64,000 nucleotides of DNA. Source: Diphasiastrum complanatum (taxonomy: Eukaryota; Streptophyta; Lycopodiopsida; Lycopodiales; Lycopodiaceae). The stretch is taken from assembly GCA_029204225.1 (NCBI GenBank), contig CM055092.1, positions 22,161,669 to 22,225,668 on the forward strand, read 5' to 3'. Made by a program: the position numbers and the translations under genes. A model generated the notes under the pieces. It searched no databases. It had not been told where the DNA came from and was given only the letters and a program-made list of their open reading frames with translations. Positions 33,271 through 43,203 of the stretch are shown here, one piece after another (the first letter of the stretch is position 1; every line of letters starts with the position of its first letter).

Positions 33271-33655
33271 GTGCTGCCCACAGTGTAAGCACGGGTGCGT
33301 CCACGGTCGGGGTGGTCGGCAAAACGGGAGACTTGATGAGTCAAAGTGCTGCCCTCGAGGTGTAAGCACGGTCAGTTCTCGCGGTTCGGGCCTGGCGCTG
33401 TCTGCACGTAGGACGGATGAGGCAAAGTGCTGCCTAGGTAGGTGAAAGCACGGTCTGTACCTTGTGGGGTGCGGGGCGACATATTCGAACTGTACGGGTT
33501 AACCATTGATACAGAGATGCTGCTCGAATTCAGGTGTAAAGCACGGGTGGTTAGCTGCCGGTGCGGGATAGCGGCCGATCGTTTAGCTATAAGGGCTATC
33601 GACCAAAAAGTGGTGGGACGTTACTGAGGCAATGTGCTGCTTAATGGTGAAGCAC
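33271..33655 (+). repeat. Five repeated stem-loops GTGCT...AGCAC
   Basis: Stem-loops lie at 33271-33292, 33346-33369, 33427-33451, 33518-33543 and 33634-33655. Each pairs (G)TGCT with AGCA(C), with a GC(C) after the first arm and usually a GTAA or GTGAA before the second, and is followed by GG. Spacing is 75-116 bases while the sequence between differs. They begin 75 bases after the primer-binding site, where packaging and dimerisation signals lie in retroelement RNAs. Confidence 0.75.
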
Positions 33656-34982
33656 GGATGGTTGGAGGGGTGTCCTATGTGGGCTGATTCTGTGATCGAT
33701 TTGTATGGGCGCGGCCAGGCAAAGGTCCGTTCACAGGACCATCTCAAAGGGGGACCTTGTCTTTGTTACTTGTTAGTAAACCTGCCTGAGTGTCTTACTT
33801 GTATGTATTCGTGGTGAGTCTTAGTACTCGTGCTTTGCCTGGTTTGCATGATTGCTTGTGATACAAGGAGCTGATGGCTCGAGAAGGAACCTTTCTTTTG
33901 AAGGCTGATACCATCAATCAAAAAGGACTATAGAATCTGTGGGGCGGATTTGCAGTTCAAGTACTCGCATGTGAACGGCAACGAAACGACTCAATGTTTG
34001 CAAAGGATGGATGGCTAGCCTGTTTCTTGGGTTAGTTTCATTTGCGACAACGCCCACCAGACGCAAGCAGAAAGTCAAAAAGTTGGAAAGGGCAATTTCA
34101 GGGGAGATCTTCTATGGAGCAGTTGGTCTTCATTTAGGGACGGCCACCTTCGGAACTGAAACTCACTGAGCATGGGTGATATCCAGTATCAGTTGGGTTT
34201 TTCCTCAAAGGGGAAAGACTAGGATCCTCTTCAGAGATTGGCAACAAGTTGGATCGAGCCATAATCCTAGCAGATGGGAAGTAAAGTGTTGGAAAGGCTT
34301 TTTGTCCGAAGAACTCTACTCTAAGTCCGATCAGCTGATTTTATAAGTGGAGGGAAACTGTCACACACACCTCTCTCTTGGGGCAAATTTTGAATGAAAG
34401 TTGATCAAAATGGGGGCACATTCAAGGTGACCTAGCCATACTCACACGAGGAGACTGGCGAACTTTGGACCTAATATGTTGACAAGTTTTTGTTGTGGAA
34501 AGGAAAGTTTGTTATAGGCTTTCTCTGGACCAGCAATGATGAGGAAACATATGAGTACGCTGGCTTGTGCTACGTGTAAGGCAGCTCTGAACAAATCTGG
34601 AGCTCAGGGAGCTCAACACAAAGTGCATCAAGGACAAATCAGGAGCTCAAAGGAGTTCCAAAGTCGAAAGTCAGAAGCGACAGGGGCGAACATTTCAAAT
34701 AAAGGCCTCTGTCACCAGTTAATAAGGTTCTCGGGTTTTACGAAAGCGATATCAAATCTACGCTTTTCCCGGACAAAGATATATTTTCAAGTTATGTAAA
34801 TTTTCAGTACAAAGAGCTGAGCCTCCGACTTGTGGTGTGCCAGCTTCAATGTTAATAAAAAGTGGCCAGTAAATTGAGTATTGTGCCAAGTAGCTTAAAT
34901 GTATAGTTATTTTAATTGGGAGACACCTTTACTTTAATCTGACATCTGATGAGGACATCAGATTTTATAAAGGTGGAGTGGA
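33656..34982 (+). mobile_element. Interior and polypurine tract of the non-autonomous element
   Basis: No gag or pol motif in any frame. The last bases, AAAGGTGGAGTGGA (34969-34982), form a polypurine tract directly before the right LTR. Confidence 0.8.
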
Positions 34983-36227
34983 TGTTGTAAAGCTACCTTT
35001 ACAAGCTTTACTTCCGGCGCCATCGGCGCCAGCTATGTCCCCGGCACCAGCAGCGCCCCTGCTGCTCCCTGCGCCAACGGCGCCGGTGCCGCTCCCGGCG
35101 CCACTGTGACCAGAATCCAGCCGGTGCCAAGTTCCTATGGCTGAAAATCTTTGATCGGTTCTAGCGGAGTCCAGAGAGCTCAGATCGATGTGCAATCACC
35201 TCACACGATCTAGGCATGATTAAAGGAAGCCTGGGGATCAATAAAATCTAGAGAGAGAAAATGACTTTCTAGAAAGAGAAAATCCTAGAGAGAGAAAAAC
35301 GTGCTTTACCAGCTTGGGTAGAGTGCTTGGTATGAGGGAGGGGTGCCGAATCACACCAATACTATAGGGGAGTGCGGGTTGCGACTCAGGGCGAGCTCCA
35401 ACCAAGTCTCAGCCTCCCTTGTTGGAATGTTGTCATGGCTCTCGCTTTGGCATGCTAGCGCCCCGGAGACTAGGGTCGGTCACACACTTGAAATGTAACC
35501 TTCTCAAATTTATCAATAAAGTGGGATTTTTCTCAAACTGACTCTGATTATCTTATGGGTTTCAGTGTTCGGTAAAAGCGCCAGTTGTAAGGCCGCTTTC
35601 AAAATTTTTAACTTGGCACATAGCTGAGGGTCGTATCCCAGGACGCCAGCGGTGTGCCGTCGGGACCATTCGGTCCGTGGCGCCAGCGGTATGCTGTCGG
35701 GACCATTTGGTCCAGAAACTGGTTGTCTCCATATCTGTCGCGGCTTGTGGTTCTGAGTGTTCCTTGCATGAACGTGAATGGGTTAAGCTCTTAGGGAACG
35801 GGCTCTAACCTGTCGGCTGAGTTGGATGGCTTGCTTGGTTGGAAGTTACCTGTTTATGGCTGTCCAGTTTGGCGTGGTGCCAGGTTGGCTTCCAGCGCTC
35901 GTGACAAAGCTTTCAGTTGGTTAAGTCTGATGTAAGTCAGACCGCTTGCTTGGAATGGATGTTACTCGTTTGTAACGAAGCTTTGAGTTGGTTAAGTTTG
36001 ATGTATGTCGGGCGGCTTGCTTGGAGGGAAGTCACCCACATCGGGACCCCCGATCTGGCATGGCGCCAGGTTGGATCTCAATGTTGGTTTTCGAACTTCA
36101 AGTTGGTTAAGTCTGATCGTTGTTGGCGAGTTGGCTGCTTGTATGTCAAGTGGGTTTGGATGGCAAGAGTTGAAGGCTGGGAAGCTAAGTCGTGGTTCCC
36201 GGCTCCCTTTGGGATGCCTGCGCTACA
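34983..36227 (+). repeat. Right LTR of the non-autonomous element
   Basis: 1245 bases, differing from the left LTR by scattered substitutions and by a longer GGCGCC/GGTGCC block at 35015-35105. Ends GCGCTACA, then the target duplication CCTCT. Confidence 0.95.
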
Positions 36228-36599
36228 CCTCTGGTCCAATACTCTCATTGGGTCGTGCATAACTTCCCATGTTTCAAAAAACGTTAGTCAGCAAATGATC
36301 TACATCATGTTAAACCCTCTTTAAGTGTGAAACATGAAAAATAGAATGAACTTACAATCCTGAGCAACGGGATTTTTCTTTTCAATGATTTTCTAGGGTC
36401 CACATTAACATGAACTAACTTGCAACACTTCCCTATCTTTCTTGAAGTTGAGTCCTCCTAAATCTAGAAAAACACCATATCTTCTTCCATCGAGTTCCTT
36501 CAAGCACAAATCTAATCAACATTTGTCTCAACACAATTCATTTTTCATGCCAAGTCAAGTGATACATTCATTTGAGTTAAAAATTCAACATCACTAAGC

Positions 36600-37065
36600 A
36601 CTTTGACGCATGCCTTATGTGAAAAAACTGGCTAGCCTAAAGCCGTAACAAATCTCAAAAGAACTCATTTTTGTAGACACATTCTTTTGATCATCATAGA
36701 CGTTCTAACTCCAACAATAGCGAGCATCTCTCTCATTGTCTTTGTTTAATCGTTACATATGCCCTAAGCATATTTTCTAATGTTTGATTAACTCTGCCGG
36801 TTTTTCCATCTGTCTCAAGAAGATCAATACTACATTCCCAGTTGTACCTCTAGTTAATCATATATGGCACTCCGAAAGCCACCAGTAAACTATGAATCTC
36901 TATCAAACACTATGGATGAAGGCAACCCATAAAGCCTAAATAAATGTTGAATAAAAAAATCAACTAAAATAGGTGTATCTACCTTTGAACGAGTTGAGAC
37001 AAAATAAGCCAATTTTTCATGTCAACCACAACTAAGATAACATCATATTGCTACTACATGCATGG
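36600..37065 (-). pseudogene. Gypsy integrase relic
   Basis: Minus-strand frames read YDVILVVVDMKNWLILSQL, then FIQHLF-like and LYGLP-like remnants, then ETDGKTGRVNQTLENMLRAYV. These match the Ty3/Gypsy integrase core (D-x-x-x-V-V-V-D...TDGQTERVNxxLE..LR.Y). Many stops. Sequence at 36233-36600 may be its C-terminal part but is not clear. Confidence 0.75.
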
Positions 37066-38689
37066 CAAGCATGTAATAAAGTCCACAATATTTTCCATCT
37101 CCCTTTTGGTATAGGAGTATAGACTTTCAAAATACGATGTATCGATTCAAGACATGTTTTAGGATGACTAATATCAAGTAAAAATTCCCTTGTATGCTTT
37201 ACGTGATGGTATATATGTGAATTTGTTCATAACTCTTATTGGTTATAGCTTCCATCTTATCAAGGGTTGCGACACGCTTCATGTTGGCCTCTTGCTACTA
37301 TTGGTCTCAATGAGTCCCATTCTATTGACAGTTTTGGCTAGAGCTCTTTCAAATTTTACCAAGTGCTTTTGTTTAGGTGCAAGTTCAGAATCATTAATGC
37401 CTACAATAAATTCTATACTTGGTGTAGAGGGATGGTCAACCTGATGATGAGGACAAATGGGAGCTTATTGAGATCTTTGATCATACTCCTTTGAAATAGA
37501 ATAAGGCCACATTTCTTGTGGCCACTATTGATTCTTAGATGTTGCAAGCTATTCCACCATAGTCTAGTGACCCATTTTCATTGACTACATTGACACTAAC
37601 AATGACGTTTTTATTTTCCATACATGCTCTTTATATCCCCACATTGAGGGCAATGTTTTTGTTAGTAAGGTAGTGATGGGAACATGCAAGCTGCATAGGT
37701 CTTTTTGCCAAGGTGATGTATCCCTAATCTGGTGGAATATAAGGTGTAGTAACAGACATTTGGCAGCTTATAACATGGATACTCTTTAGTTCTTTGTAGG
37801 AGACTTGTCAACTCTTCCTTGTAGATAGTCAACTATTTGATGGTTTGACATTCATACAATGTTTCTTATTGGAGATTGCTATTTGATTCACCTTTTGTCT
37901 ATTTCTGCTTCATGTGATGCCTTTTGTGATTCACCTCTTGTCTATTTGTGATTGACTTCATGAATGTGCACAAATCCTTCAAATAGTAAAATGTGTGTGA
38001 TACTCACACAAGTAGTAGTTTGTGAAAAGATCCAACAAGCTAATTTTCAACGACATTTTGAAAATTATTAAAAGTTTCGAAATTGTGTGCTAAGTTTCCT
38101 ACCACCCAAAATCAAACTTCCTGAAATAATTTGGTCACAAAAATGACAAACATTGATGACAACGACATTACATTTGCTGCTACTACTGTCACCCATAAGT
38201 TTCTCCCAAAGCCATATGGTTTGAATGCACAGCCCCCATTGCCATTTATATGTCCCAAACTATGAATCATGATACTTCCAACTATTAAAGAGCAGAAGCA
38301 CCAGGACCCTCTGAATAAGATATTATTGAGCTAAGTTGGAATCCTTGCTAGTTTAATAAGGAGCTTCTAAAATCTTCTTTTATGGCATGTCTTGCATAGC
38401 AATTCAGAGTCAGTTGCACATGTGCTTCTATACTGAAAGTTTATGTGCATTTGACAGAATTGCACTCTTCTGATGTTCTTTGTGCTATGATGTGATTGTG
38501 CTGATGAGTAAGATTGTACCTACCAATTTCACATCATTCAATGCATATAAGACCGCTCATCATTTTTTTAGTGACCTTTCCCACTAGCTATGCCTTGCCA
38601 AAACCTCATGGCCGGTTTACGTAGTGGAAAATTCACCCAAAAAGACATTGCCGAATACATAACCAGTGTGGCAATTGGAATCAAGTGCC
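37066..38689. other. No gene recognised
   Basis: Short, broken frames only. A few stretches (for example KWELIEIFDHT near 37450) hint at retroelement remains but are not assignable. Confidence 0.4.
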
Positions 38690-38694
38690 TTAAC

Positions 38695-38840
38695 TTTTGT
38701 TTCGTGAATGAATAATAATAGTTTGATCAGTGTAGGTTTGGAAAGGTGCCTTGGGAGCAAGAGAGGCATCCGAAGGTATTTCGTCGTCCGTAAGCTTGGC
38801 AAGCTCTTGCATTGCTTCCTTCCATTGTATATCAAACGTC
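38695..38840 (-). CDS. Possible 5' exon of DRC11
   Basis: Minus-strand frame TFDIQWKEAMQELAKLTDDE, then IPSDASLAPKAPFQ and on to SRNK. DRC11 N-termini have a similar 'LWxEAxExLxxLL' helix. An acceptor-like TGTTATAG precedes 38840 and a donor-like AAAA-GTTAAG follows 38695. That donor is phase 1, which fits the exon at 28129. The frame stays open upstream to 38953 (KARVWFHGFDECYR), so the true left border is uncertain. No start codon was assigned. It could instead belong to an unrelated gene. Confidence 0.35.
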
Positions 38841-39298
38841 CTATAACATTCATCAAATCCATGAAACCAAACCCTAGCCTTGCAGATTGCATTCTCAACG
38901 TCAACATTTACTTTTATTTCTCTAAAAGGACGAAACCATTTATGTGGCCATAGCTAGGACTAAAGTTGAAGCTTCTCACTGCTAGAACAACAAACAGAAC
39001 AACAAAATGGATTGCGTTAAGGTTTTGCAGTTTTAAGCCTGATTCTTATTCTAAATAAAAACACAATTCATTGGGATAGTGATTAAGAGCCTTTCTTTCG
39101 CAGATAGTTCACAAAAGCAAGAGAGAAATAGATGATAAACAGAGAGGACATACACGTGAGACATGCTGCCAGAGTGGAAAGACGGAGGTGGAGCCAACGA
39201 GGAAGAGTAGAACGACGGAGGTGGAGCCAACGCTCGCTGCCTCTATCTCTCTCTGTCTTTGTCGTTCTCAACGTTCCATGATGTGGAAAGACTCTCCT

Positions 39299-39308
39299 CT
39301 TATATAAG
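39299..39308 (-). promoter_or_regulatory. Candidate TATA promoter
   Basis: CTTATATAAG, followed on the minus strand by a GA-rich, leader-like stretch (GACAAAGACAGAGAGAGATAG) and then the open frame at 38.7-38.95 kb. The motif is its own reverse complement, so direction is inferred from context. It could be the DRC11 promoter. Confidence 0.4.
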
Positions 39309-39309
39309 C

Positions 39310-40658
39310 TGTTTGTTTTGAGAAAAAGGAGTCTCTCAAGCTACGTGGGCTTTTCATATCAGCTTACTTTATTCTTTTCTAGCCACATAATGGCAAGCGC
39401 TCTCATTTGCTTTGTATTTCAAAAGAAGAAGAAGAAGAAACTTCCTGTTTTTATTAATAAAAGAGGAAAACCGCTCATAGCACAAAGGAATGCATGAAGC
39501 TTATAATGGTTCTATTACAACCTCAACCACTTATATTAGGTTGAGAAATGATTATTGGACATATTTTCTCTAAAATTTGACATAGTATTAGAGTTACGGT
39601 CAAGTGGAAAATGTTTTAATCTTGTTTTTGCCAAAATCAAGTGTTTATGTGCACAAAATGCATTCTTTGCAATTGTACATGAATCATAGGCAATCAAGAA
39701 ATAGTTTGAATAATTTGATTTGAAAATAAGTAGATAGAGATATGGTGAAGTACCGTTTTACTTTTGAAGTTATTTTGCTTCATTTTCCAAATTTTGATCT
39801 CAAAATAGAAAGATTAGGCTTAGAACGTTATGCAGTGTTTAGCCCTTGAAGAGAGTGATCCATAGTGATCCATTCATATATCGAGTCCCAATTTGGTTCA
39901 CTATTTCTTGAGTTATAGAAGTCAAAGCATCACCTCTATTGCTCAAAAATAGTCCATTTAGGATTTTGTGAAAGTGCGTTGCATTGAAAATGAAAAAATT
40001 GCCAGATCAGCTTGGTTTGCAAGAGACTGATGGATAATTTGTGTTTGATTCATATAGATTGATCTAATACAACATAAGAGTAGTCCAAACACCTTTTAGA
40101 GTTTTTTGAGTGTGGTTACGTTCATTTTGATTTTCTTCAAACATTTGGTTAAACTACTCAACTAAGGAGGTCATTTTTCCATCCAGTTTCTAAGTTTCAA
40201 GCAATTGTTCATGTGTTGGTTAATTCAAAGGGTCAATATCTTGCTTGCTATACATTCAATTTAGGCTCCAAAGGGCTAGAATACTAGATCAATTCATCCT
40301 TTCTTCTTTTCTTTAGTGCTTTCATCAAAAATGTCTTCAATCTTGCCCATTTTAAGTTCAGCCCAGTTGGGGAGACGCTCGTGGCTGTTAAAGATTTATC
40401 TTATTATCTAGGAGGACATAAAATTGTTAAGACAAATAAGATCATTTTCGTCAAGAGATCTTATGTTTTAAACATTCTAGGTTTTACTGATGAGAATGTT
40501 CCTTTAACTCCAAAATAAAGATGTAAGTGTTCTATCATATGTATTAAAATTGAAGGACTTGAATAGAAAATGTCTTGCAATGGACATGGGATGAAGGAAA
40601 GCGAGTTAGTACAAATCATTATGAATGGAGAATATTTTGAGTATTCTAGCCTTGTGTG
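39310..40658. other. No gene recognised
   Basis: AT-rich sequence; the short ORFs show no family motifs. Confidence 0.5.
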
Positions 40659-41477
40659 TGTTGGATTATTCTACTATCGGGAGTGATTCATCTGAAACCT
40701 CCAACATATTGAATGACTCCGACGAAAGTCAAAGGAATCGAACATGTCGCAGGATGACAGTTATTGTTCCTCCTGATATGAAGCTAAAGACTTGCCCTAA
40801 CTGCTTTGCAAGTAAATTTTTGGGAAGTCCTAACTGGATGGATGACAGCGCATTACGGCTAACTACCAATTGCAGTCTATGACCTGATTAGTTGTCCTAC
40901 TGGATAAGCTTGAACTGCTTTAGTATAAATAGCTAATCATTAAAGACTTCCATAGTCTCTAGAAAGGTTTTCAAAGCTCTATTAAAGTATTGCTATTAGT
41001 GTTTACTACTTACTAGCAAAAGTGCATCAGACAAAATTTTTAGTTACTCAGAGATAGCTTAGAGTATGTGTTTCATCCACTATTGCTTTGTGCTCTCATC
41101 ATCTGATTTGTACATGCTACTTAATGAATCAATCTATCTTCTTGTTGCATTCAATATTATGTCAGAATGTATGCTTCTCTGTAGTTATCAAATTTGATAA
41201 ATCTCGTATTGTTTCATCTGATTTATTGAATATTTCAATACTGCAATATTCTATACATCACTTCACTCTGTAATTGTTTGGCTACGAAATCACTTTAGCG
41301 CTAATGATTTCAAAGTTAGCTGCTAAAAGATCACACGTGACAATTGTCATTATAGCTTTGTTTGGTTATTGATAGGCATAGTTATACATTGGAAGACGGA
41401 TCACATGATCATTCCGCTGCGCTTGATAGTTCGTCCATAGGCTTCGGATTATCGAATCGTCATTCCTTCTTCCAACA
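40659..41477 (+). repeat. Copia 5' LTR
   Basis: Starts TGTTGGATTATTC and ends CCAACA directly before the primer site. A TATA box (TATAAATAG) is at about 40924-40932. Confidence 0.8.
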
Positions 41478-41489
41478 TGGTATCAAAGC
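41478..41489 (+). other. Copia primer-binding site
   Basis: TGGTATCAAAGC abutting the LTR end; initiator tRNA-Met type. Confidence 0.9.
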
Positions 41490-41654
41490 GATATCGTTTG
41501 ATATTTTTCATAGTATCAAATTCTTAGCAGAGCACACTTGCTCTTAATCTTCAATTTGTGGTATCAAATTTCAGTATCAGGTAATTGATTTCCAATTATA
41601 GTGTCGCACAGTATGATTCTTAGTCATCGACTTATCAACAAACCAAGTTCTAGA

Positions 41655-42010
41655 TGGATTATCAGAGTAAAAGCGGTCTCATCGTAGACAAGTTGAATGG
41701 ATCCAATTACTATTTGTGAAAATTTAAGATGAAGACCTTGCTAATCGCCATGTTGTCACGGGTACCAAAGTGAAACTTGAAGATGACACAGACGACCCAA
41801 AGTGGAAATCGAAGCATGGGTAAGCATTTGCGCTTATTTTAAATATATCAGACACTCAGATTGGCCACATATCTTAAGCTCAAACTTTGGGGGACATCTT
41901 GAGCTCACTATATGATGTGAGGGCCGTGACTTCTAAGTTGAATCTCAAAAGAAAATTCTGTTCTTTCTCTCAGCAAGTCCATTTGATTGAGATGAATATG
42001 AGGTAATAAA
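41655..42010 (+). pseudogene. Copia gag N-terminal fragment
   Basis: The + frame reads DKLNGSNYYL, stop, KFKMKTLLI, then DDPKWKSKHG and DTQIGHIS with AQTLGDILSSLYD. KLNGxNYxxWKxxM is the usual opening of plant Copia gag (UBN2 family). Interrupted by stops. Confidence 0.8.
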
Positions 42011-42249
42011 CTGCTGCTCAATGCCATTGTTAAGGCAATGCTCTTTGAATTATGTAGAGATGTACTCTCCTCTATTGTTGGATCTCAATGCTTTAATTCT
42101 TTTACTGGTTTCCGATTTTGCACGCTCTTTGAATTATCGAAAGATTTTGAAAGCCTCCGATTTCTGCTTAATAAAATAAACAATTGTTCTTCTAGAATAT
42201 TCGTCAATGATGGTAATGAAATACTTACATCTTTTGTTGCATGCCTATG

Positions 42250-42850
42250 ACTCGATCTAAAGGGAATCCTAGTCTACTTTCCAACTCCTTCGTCCATGTC
42301 CATTGTAGGAAATGATGCCTCGGCTGCATTTGCCTGTTGATCTGATTGCTTGTTGGGGTTCTTTGCTTTTAATACCCTACAATCCTGGATCTCATGATTA
42401 GTGCATTTGCAATACTTACAGAACATCTTCGTCTTTGACTATGGATTTGATAATTGCTCTTGACTTTGTGTCGACTTCTAATTTGATGCGGACTGTTTAT
42501 AGCTTTTTTTTCTTCTATCGTTTTGAGCCTTTGTTGATATATAGAGTGTGAGATGATAAGTCTAAGAGGTGTCTTGACTTTTTTTGTTGTCTTCCTAAAA
42601 CAATATAGTGATAACTATAGTGAGAGTTAAATCTGAATGTGTCGATATGATCATCACCCAATTTTCATATGTAGAAGACAAGCTTGATAGCAATGCCATG
42701 ATTTCGTCTTGATCGTTGTCAATGGATGGTCAAACAACTGCCATCTGTTGCAAGAGATTCTTAAACTGGTTAACGTGATCATGAAGTGAATCACCATTTG
42801 ACATCTTGAGTGTGAAGAACCTTAGTCGAATCGGCCAAGTGTATGCTTGC
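42250..42850 (-). pseudogene. Inverted Copia gag fragment with zinc knuckle
   Basis: On the minus strand: SNGDSLHDHVNQFKNLLQQM, then DNDQDEIMALLSSLSSTYEN (UBN2 gag core), and at about 42395-42440 the zinc knuckle FCKYCKCTNHEIQDC, an exact CX2CX4HX4C. It lies in opposite orientation to the Copia domains on both sides. Confidence 0.8.
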
Positions 42851-42879
42851 TCATGCGACACTTCCAAAAGTCTTCTAGG

Positions 42880-43203
42880 CTGAAGATGTTTTTACTGCAG
42901 CTTATATTCAAAATAGATGTCCGACTAAAGGTCTCTCAGACAAAACACCATATGAAGTTTGGACAGGCTCCAAACTATCATTATCAAACCTACGATTTTT
43001 TGGATGTATCGCTTATGCGCAAATACCGCAAGATATTAGAAAGAAGCTTGACTTCCAGATTATCAAATCTATTTTAATTAGCTACACTACTTCAGACAAA
43101 TCTTATAAGTTGTATGATCTTGTCGAGTCGAAGATATTCATCAGTCGGGAGATTGTCTTCATCGAAGATCAGTTTATCAACCTCAAAGGCAAGGACAAAG
43201 AGT
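42880..43203 (+). pseudogene. Copia integrase C-terminal fragment
   Basis: The + frame reads AAYIQNRCPTKGLSDKTPYE, WTGSKLSLSNLRFFGC, AYAQIPQDIRKKLDF, and SREIVFIEDQFINLKGKD. This is the conserved 'NRxPTxxLxxKTPYExWxGxKP...LRxFGCxAY' integrase tail. Interrupted at 43204 by the nested element. Confidence 0.85.

Larger units (their letters stand above)
31967..36227 (+). mobile_element. Complete non-autonomous LTR retrotransposon (4261 bp)
   Basis: Two near-identical LTRs (31967-33180 and 34983-36227), both starting TGTTGTAAAGC and ending GCGCTACA, flank an 1802-base interior. The 5-base target duplication CCTCT is present on both sides (31962-31966 and 36228-36232). A primer-binding site follows the left LTR and a purine tract precedes the right one. 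The interior has no gag or pol ORF, so it must borrow enzymes from another element. LTRs are far longer than those of TRIMs and the interior shorter than typical LARDs. High LTR similarity and an exact target duplication point to a fairly recent insertion. Confidence 0.95.

Noticed and set aside
32606-33445. Protein-coding ORFs of 93-162 codons inside the left LTR and leader
   Set aside because: Related ORFs recur in the second LTR but are interrupted differently, and none resembles gag, pol or a host protein; long frames are expected from the GC-rich repeats.
33271-33655. CRISPR-like array
   Set aside because: Regular repeats with variable spacers, but only a few bases are conserved, the arms are self-complementary, and the sequence is inside a eukaryotic LTR element.
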